A stretch of 10,534 bases of DNA from Rhodothermota bacterium (GTDB lineage: Bacteria; Hydrogenedentota; Hydrogenedentia; Hydrogenedentales; GCA-2746185), in NCBI GenBank assembly GCA_009885415.1, contig VFKU01000292.1, positions 1-10,534 of the forward strand, in the 5' to 3' direction. Position numbers and translations under genes: made by a program. This document shows positions 6,674 through 10,534 of the stretch, in pieces. Within the stretch, counting starts at the first letter, position 1. Every line of letters begins with the position of its first letter. The notes under the pieces are model-generated. The model was not told where the DNA came from. It worked only from the letters and a program-made list of their open reading frames with translations, and did not search any database.

Positions 6674-7657
6674 CTATTCTGCGCATCGGCGCCGCAGGGA
6701 CGCCAGCCCGCCCGTCGCCGGTGCAGTCGCACGCCGCGCATGGACCGACATCGGCACCAAATCGAAAAAATGCTTCAAGCGATTGAGGACATGATCCGCA
6801 AAATCCACCTTATACGTCCGCGGCAAGTCCATGCCCGGGAAGAAATGGAGCTGTGGCGCGTCTTCCCGGCCCAACAGATCCAGCGGATGCAGAAGGAAGG
6901 ACGGCCCCACGCCGAAGAGGCGACACAAGCGCAGTGCCAATTCCAGATACGCGAAGGCCGCGAGTCGCGAATAGCGTGACAGCCACAAGAGGTAGCTCAG
7001 GTGAAACGGCGTCCGGAAAATTGGGACCGTCGTCACCGGAATCTCGAGCACCGGCCCGCCCGAGGTCTCCCACATGAACGGCTTTAAACTCTGGAAGCCG
7101 TCGCTGAATTTGCCGAAGAGGCCCTTGCGCGTCTGGCGCTCCGAGCGGTTCATCGTGCTGCTCGCGAAGTAATACAGGCGCGCCACCGGACCCAGGATGG
7201 ACGGCAAGGTCGAGGCGTCAAAGGTGTATCCGAACTTCGTCAGCCCGCGCAGAATCGTCGCGCTGTAACAAAACCCCGGTCCGCGAAATCCCACCGGCGC
7301 GACGCCCAGCGTCTCCTCGATCGCACGGTGCGTGCGGCCCAGCTCGTCCGCAACGCGCTCGTCGTCGTAGTCCTGCATCCACGGCTCGTGGCTGTACGAA
7401 TGATTCCCAATCTCGTGCCCGCGCTTGACGATCTCCTTCAGGAACTCGTGGTTCTTCTCATCCGCGACGTCCCGGCCCACTAGGAAGAACGTGATCTTCA
7501 GGTCATGCCTGTCCAACAGATCCAGCACGAGCGGCACGAAGGTGTTCACGTAACTCGGATAGAGCTCCCAGCCCGGCTCCCCGTGGGTCTTCAAGTACGA
7601 CCACAGGTTGTCCAGGTCGAGTGACACGCTCGCCGTTGGCTTCTCCGCGCCCGACAC
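6674..7657 (-). CDS. CE4 / NodB-type polysaccharide deacetylase
   Basis: The 327-aa protein has the carbohydrate esterase 4 motifs. Motif 1 is the D-x-D variant SLDLDNLWS (12-20) with D14 and D16. Motif 2 is HEIGNHSYSH (81-90), with H86 and H90 as metal ligands. Motif 3 is GFRGPGF (123-129), with R125. Motif 4 probably includes FDAST (146-150). Motif 5 is FLLHPLD (254-260), with H257. Family enzymes remove N- or O-acetyl groups from amino-sugar polymers or lipid-linked sugars using a metal ion. No signal peptide is visible, so the enzyme may act on a cytosolic intermediate, or export is undetected. The start chosen is GTG at 7657: the oxidoreductase stop TAA ends at 7659, one base away, and GAGGGG (7671-7666) lies 8 nt upstream. 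A longer frame beginning at 7717 adds only an Arg/Pro-rich stretch inside the neighbouring gene. The C-terminal residues 305-327 are basic and low-complexity. The gene is almost certainly coupled to the upstream oxidoreductase gene. Confidence 0.88.
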   Translation of the reverse strand: MSGAEKPTASVSLDLDNLWSYLKTHGEPGWELYPSYVNTFVPLVLDLLDRHDLKITFFLVGRDVADEKNHEFLKEIVKRGHEIGNHSYSHEPWMQDYDDERVADELGRTHRAIEETLGVAPVGFRGPGFCYSATILRGLTKFGYTFDASTLPSILGPVARLYYFASSTMNRSERQTRKGLFGKFSDGFQSLKPFMWETSGGPVLEIPVTTVPIFRTPFHLSYLLWLSRYSRLAAFAYLELALRLCRLFGVGPSFLLHPLDLLGREDAPQLHFFPGMDLPRTYKVDFADHVLNRLKHFFDLVPMSVHARRATAPATGGLASLRRRCAE

Positions 7658-7658
7658 G

Positions 7659-8999
7659 TTAGCGGCCCCTCGAGGCGGCCGCGGTCGGCGCCTTGGCCGG
7701 CGCGCCCATGGCCCCAATCGCTTGGGCGGCGGCGTTGGCCACTTGCACGATCGCGTTGTTGTTCAACGTGTCGCGGCCGGCCATCTCGGCGTTCACGCTC
7801 CAGATTCGCCCGTCGGCCGTGTGACGCGGCCCCTGCTCTTTCGGAGGCTCCTTGATCCACAACGCTTGCACGTGTTTTGCGCGGTGGACGAAAAAACGCT
7901 CGACGTTACTTTCGATGTCCGGGATGACGCGCCGCAGTGCGTGGAGAAATTCCGTCGCAACTTCCGACTCGGGCCGTTCGAACCACGCCGAGTCCGGTTC
8001 GTCGTAGCGCGGAAGCATGACAAGATGATTGCCCTCCATCTCGTCAGTACCCGTAAGGGCCGAAACCTCGATCACGCCCGTAAACGGCATGCCGCGTTCG
8101 ATGAGGTTGGTCACATAAAAAGGGCTCAGCGGCCGCTTCAGCACCAGCGCCAGACAAACCACGCCCAAATAATTGGGCGCACTCGATGCCGACACCGCAC
8201 CCAGCTTGGTCTCCGGCGCGAGTCGATCGAGCACCTTGGAGGGCGCCGTCGAGATCACGCGATCGAACCAGCGTATCTCGTCACCGACCCGCACCGCGAC
8301 CCCAGGCGCCTCGCCAGCAAGAATTTCGGTCACCGCCGCGCCCGTCTCGACGCTGCCGCCGGCCTCAATGATCCCGCGTTCGAGCGCCTCGAAAAGCGTC
8401 TTCAGGCCGCCGCCGAGATAGCCGAGCGTCTCCTTGCCATCGCCCTTGCTCCGCGTTTTGTAGTAGCGCCGGATCGTGGCCCACATGATCACCGCGGGCA
8501 CACGGTCGTAGAGCACGCCATACTTGGAGAGCAGCAGCGGCTCCCAGATACGCTCGAACACACGGCGTCCGAAAACGCGCGTCAACCATTTCGCCGCCGT
8601 AACGCGTTCGAGGGGCCCCGCGTCGTTCACGCGCTGAATATAAAGAATGCCTAGCGCCAGCCGTGCTTTGTCCGGAAACGAGAGCACCGGAAAGCGCAAA
8701 AATTCCCAATTGTTGCTCATCGACACGAGCTTCCCGCGCCAAAGGAAACCCGTCTTCGTTTCTTTCCACTGCATGCGCGGCGAAATGCCGAGGTCGTCAA
8801 TCAGCGAGAGCAGTTGCTCGTCCTGACGCAAGATCACGTGGTAATACTTGTCCCACGTAAAGTCGCCGTAGTCGAACCACGTCGCCAGTCCGCCGATCTG
8901 CGCACCGGTCTCGAGCACGGTGACGCGGTGCCCCGCCTGCGAAAGGCGGTAGCCCAGCGTCATGCCCAGCGTGCCCGCGCCGATGATTCCAATATTCAC
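7659..8999 (-). CDS. FAD/NAD(P)-binding amine-oxidase-like oxidoreductase
   Basis: The 446-aa protein opens with a dinucleotide-binding fold: GIIGAGTLG (4-12), the ribose-binding E30 in VTVLE, and GGLA near 37-40. This is typical of the flavin monoamine oxidase / protoporphyrinogen oxidase / phytoene desaturase superfamily. Near the C-terminus AEMAGRDTLNNNAIVQVANA matches the second FAD contact region of that family. No transmembrane segment is clear. Relatives often sit in exopolysaccharide clusters beside deacetylases, but the substrate is not known. A UDP-sugar or polyprenyl-linked sugar is one possibility and a lipid another. The start is GTG at 8999: GGAG (9011-9008) sits 8 nt upstream, and GTGA overlaps the acetyltransferase TGA (8998-8996), a standard translational coupling. 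A frame open back to 9395 is the acetyltransferase's shadow. The last residues (AKAPTAAASRGR) form a low-complexity tail just before the deacetylase start. Confidence 0.85.
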   Translation of the reverse strand: MNIGIIGAGTLGMTLGYRLSQAGHRVTVLETGAQIGGLATWFDYGDFTWDKYYHVILRQDEQLLSLIDDLGISPRMQWKETKTGFLWRGKLVSMSNNWEFLRFPVLSFPDKARLALGILYIQRVNDAGPLERVTAAKWLTRVFGRRVFERIWEPLLLSKYGVLYDRVPAVIMWATIRRYYKTRSKGDGKETLGYLGGGLKTLFEALERGIIEAGGSVETGAAVTEILAGEAPGVAVRVGDEIRWFDRVISTAPSKVLDRLAPETKLGAVSASSAPNYLGVVCLALVLKRPLSPFYVTNLIERGMPFTGVIEVSALTGTDEMEGNHLVMLPRYDEPDSAWFERPESEVATEFLHALRRVIPDIESNVERFFVHRAKHVQALWIKEPPKEQGPRHTADGRIWSVNAEMAGRDTLNNNAIVQVANAAAQAIGAMGAPAKAPTAAASRGR

Positions 9000-9658
9000 G
9001 AACCCTGCTCCAAATGAACGCCGCGCCCGTCCCAACGATAATGACGATCGCAGCGGTGGCACATCACCACCGCTCCAGGCGCCGGCGCCGCATCCACACT
9101 CAGTAGCCGAGGCCCGCATATGCACACGAAACCCGTCAAGCGCGCCGGATTCCCTATCACCAAGCCCAGGTCTGGCACATCGCGCGTGACGACAGAGCCC
9201 ATGCCAACCATCGAAAACTCGCCCAAGGTCAGGCCCGGACCGATCGTCGCGTTCGCGCCGATCGTCGTACCACGCTTGACCCGGGTAAACAAGGTCTCCT
9301 CCGTCACGTCGGAGGTCTCCAGCGCCGTCAATTCCTTGTTCATCGATCGCGGAAAGCGGTCGTTCGTAAACACCACGCCCGCCGACAACATGCACATCTC
9401 TTCAATCGCGACGCCCGCGCAGATGTACACGAAGGCGTTGACCTTCACGTAGTCGCCGATCTCGACTTCGTAGGCGATGTACGACTTCTCGCCGACGCTC
9501 ACGTACCGCCCGAGCTTGGCATGGTGCCGGATGTGAACGTTGTCCCACACCTTCGTGTAATCGCCGAGGACGACGCCGTCCTCAACCAAGGCCGAAGGAT
9601 GGACCCTTACTTCGCGCCCACGTAGCTCGGCGACGCCACTTCCTGTACTTCCACCCAT
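8996..9658 (-). CDS. WbpD/WlbB-like left-handed beta-helix N-acetyltransferase with Cys4 knuckle
   Basis: The 220-aa protein has hexapeptide repeats from about residue 18 to 172 (VHPSALVEDGVVLGDYTKVW, then IGANATIGPGLTLGEFSMVGMGSVVTRDV and VIGNPARLTG). This is the fold of acetyl-CoA-dependent sugar acyltransferases. Residues 98-112 (TNDRFPRSMNK) fit the catalytic/acceptor loop of WbpD/WlbB, which N-acetylate the 3-amino group of UDP-2-acetamido-3-amino-glucuronate. After the helix, C179-I-C181 and C200-H-R-C203 form a probable zinc knuckle, a tail seen in related proteins. The start is ATG at 9658: GGAG (9670-9667) lies 8 nt ahead, although this overlaps the oxidoreductase gene by 52 nt. No later ATG or GTG precedes the first repeat; a TTG at SALVED would clip it. 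It overlaps the FAD gene by GTGA. The pairing with a Gfo/Idh/MocA gene supports a 2,3-diacetamido sugar route. Confidence 0.85.
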   Translation of the reverse strand: MGGSTGSGVAELRGREVRVHPSALVEDGVVLGDYTKVWDNVHIRHHAKLGRYVSVGEKSYIAYEVEIGDYVKVNAFVYICAGVAIEEMCMLSAGVVFTNDRFPRSMNKELTALETSDVTEETLFTRVKRGTTIGANATIGPGLTLGEFSMVGMGSVVTRDVPDLGLVIGNPARLTGFVCICGPRLLSVDAAPAPGAVVMCHRCDRHYRWDGRGVHLEQGS

Positions 9659-10534
9659 TTGCCTGTCTCCAGCGAGCGGTAAGCAGCGTCCACGACGGCG
9701 ACAGACGACAGACCCTCTTCCTTCGTAATCCGCGGTGCCTCGGAACCGTGACACGCTCGAATGAAATTTTCCACCTGGTTCTTGAACGCGCCGACCTTGT
9801 CGTAGCCCACGCCAAAGGCCATCCACTGCGGATGACTGTTGCGCTTGTAGTCCGAACCCTTCCAGCCCACGCGCAGCGCGCCTTCCGTGCCCGTCATGTC
9901 GATGTACGTCGCGCTGTCCACCTGCACGCTCCACGACAAGCGGATGCTCCCGTGCACATTGTCTTCCGTAATGAACGAGAGGCTCACCGTATCTTCCACC
10001 GGCAGGCCCGCCACGCGCTTGCCCTCAAATGCGAACACCTTCTTGATGGGCCCGAGCAAATAACGAACGATGTCCACCGAATGTGTGCCGTTGTCGATCA
10101 ACACGCCGCCGCCCGACACCGCCGGGTTCGAATTCCACCGCTCGCGCATGTTCACGATGCCGCTAAAGCAATTGTCGTAAAAGAGCACCTGGCCCAGCAT
10201 GCCCGAAGCGATCATCGACTTCGCGCGAATCACATCCTCCGCATAGCGGAACTTCGACGCCATCGTCAGCGTCAGGCCGGAGTCGTTCGCGGCTTCGACC
10301 ATCGCCTGCGCGTCCTCGATCGTCGTAGCAAAAGGCTTCTCGCACAACACGTGCACGCCTTCGCCCATCAACGTCAACGCCACCGCCCGGTGCGTCACCG
10401 GCGGTGAACACACGATCGCCGCGTCCATGCCGGCGCGCGCGAAACTCTCCACGTCCGTGTAGGCCTTCGCGCCGGTCGCCTCGGCCGTCGCCCGCGCCGC
10501 GTCTTCGCGCGTGTCCATCACCGCAACGAGTTGC
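9607..10534 (-). CDS. Gfo/Idh/MocA-family sugar dehydrogenase, WbpB/WlbA-like (N-terminus off window)
   Basis: The frame is open to the right edge and 308 aa are visible. The missing part should be about 30 residues carrying the GxGxxG nucleotide loop, because the visible start QLVAVMDTRED is the second strand of the Rossmann fold. Then come CSPPVTHRAVAL, the catalytic-lysine motif LCEKPF (about 10330-10350), and GGVLIDNGTHSVDIVRYLLG with the conserved Asp and His of the active site. The C-terminal alpha/beta domain ends in a typical ITKEEGLSSVAVVDAAYRS helix. The family oxidises or reduces sugars with NAD(P). Beside a WbpD-like acetyltransferase the best guess is oxidation at C3 of UDP-GlcNAc uronate (WbpB/WlbA). 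Other sugar substrates remain possible. It is the first visible gene of the right-to-left operon. Confidence 0.87.
   Translation of the reverse strand, partial: QLVAVMDTREDAARATAEATGAKAYTDVESFARAGMDAAIVCSPPVTHRAVALTLMGEGVHVLCEKPFATTIEDAQAMVEAANDSGLTLTMASKFRYAEDVIRAKSMIASGMLGQVLFYDNCFSGIVNMRERWNSNPAVSGGGVLIDNGTHSVDIVRYLLGPIKKVFAFEGKRVAGLPVEDTVSLSFITEDNVHGSIRLSWSVQVDSATYIDMTGTEGALRVGWKGSDYKRNSHPQWMAFGVGYDKVGAFKNQVENFIRACHGSEAPRITKEEGLSSVAVVDAAYRSLETGKWVEVQEVASPSYVGAK
9667..9670 (-). promoter_or_regulatory. Shine-Dalgarno deciding the acetyltransferase start
   Basis: GGAG on the minus strand, 8 nt before ATG 9658 and inside the 3' end of the dehydrogenase gene. The same 8-nt gap is found for the FAD gene (GGAG 9011-9008) and the deacetylase (GAGGGG 7671-7666). 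This consistency supports the chosen starts. Confidence 0.65.

Noticed and set aside
7608..8654. 348-aa plus-strand frame over the FAD gene
   Set aside because: Arg/His-rich shadow of the minus-strand oxidoreductase, with no ribosome site or family motif.
9000..9395. 132-residue N-terminal extension of the FAD oxidoreductase
   Set aside because: It lies wholly within the acetyltransferase gene in another frame. The GxGxxG fold starts right after GTG 8999.
1..10534. CRISPR array, IS element, tRNA or rRNA
   Set aside because: I saw no regularly spaced direct repeats, transposase motifs, terminal inverted repeats, tRNA cloverleaf or rRNA signature on either strand.

Overview
The window is a slice of a Gram-negative-type, GC-rich (roughly 60 %, judged by eye) chromosome devoted to surface polysaccharide or glycolipid synthesis, with a two-gene signalling patch at the left edge. 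Frequent GTG starts, tightly packed genes and the mix of WecB, CE4 deacetylase, GT39 transferases and WbpB/WbpD-like enzymes would fit Planctomycetota, Hydrogenedentota, Myxococcota or related groups. The sequence alone does not settle the taxon. There are no rRNA, tRNA, CRISPR or IS features.

Layout, left to right. (1) 1-1197 (-): a receiver-GAF-HisKA hybrid signalling protein, cut at its C-terminus by the window edge. (2) 1198-1469: AT-rich spacer holding a widely spaced 9-bp inverted repeat that includes TTGACA. (3) 1470-1952 (-): a small, stand-alone GGDEF-fold protein whose GGDEF signature and metal-binding acidic residues are lost, so it is probably a non-catalytic relic or sensor. (4) 1953-2226: divergent intergenic region. 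(5) 2227-3333 (+): UDP-GlcNAc 2-epimerase (wecB), the only convincing plus-strand gene. Its stop overlaps the stop of the convergent gene by 4 bases. (6) 3330-4874 and 5020-6570 (-): two tandem GT39-type membrane glycosyltransferases, 67 % identical by my gap-free count, clearly a local duplication. (7) 6674-7657 (-): CE4 polysaccharide deacetylase. (8) 7659-8999 (-): FAD/NAD(P)-binding amine-oxidase-like oxidoreductase. (9) 8996-9658 (-): left-handed beta-helix N-acetyltransferase with a C-terminal Cys4 knuckle, WbpD/WlbB-like. (10) 9607-10534 (-): Gfo/Idh/MocA dehydrogenase, WbpB/WlbA-like, whose N-terminus lies off the right edge.

How they fit together. Genes 10 to 7 form one tightly coupled operon read right to left, with a 52-nt overlap, a GTGA overlap and a 1-nt gap. 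It probably continues into the two GT39 genes after about 100 bp. The dehydrogenase and acetyltransferase pair are two steps of the known route to 2,3-diacetamido uronic acid nucleotides. WecB supplies an epimerised amino sugar. The FAD enzyme and deacetylase would modify a glycan or lipid-linked intermediate, and the GT39 enzymes would move sugars from polyprenyl-phosphate donors on the periplasmic face. The assignment to pathway steps is inference from families and gene order. The fold and family calls rest on visible motifs.
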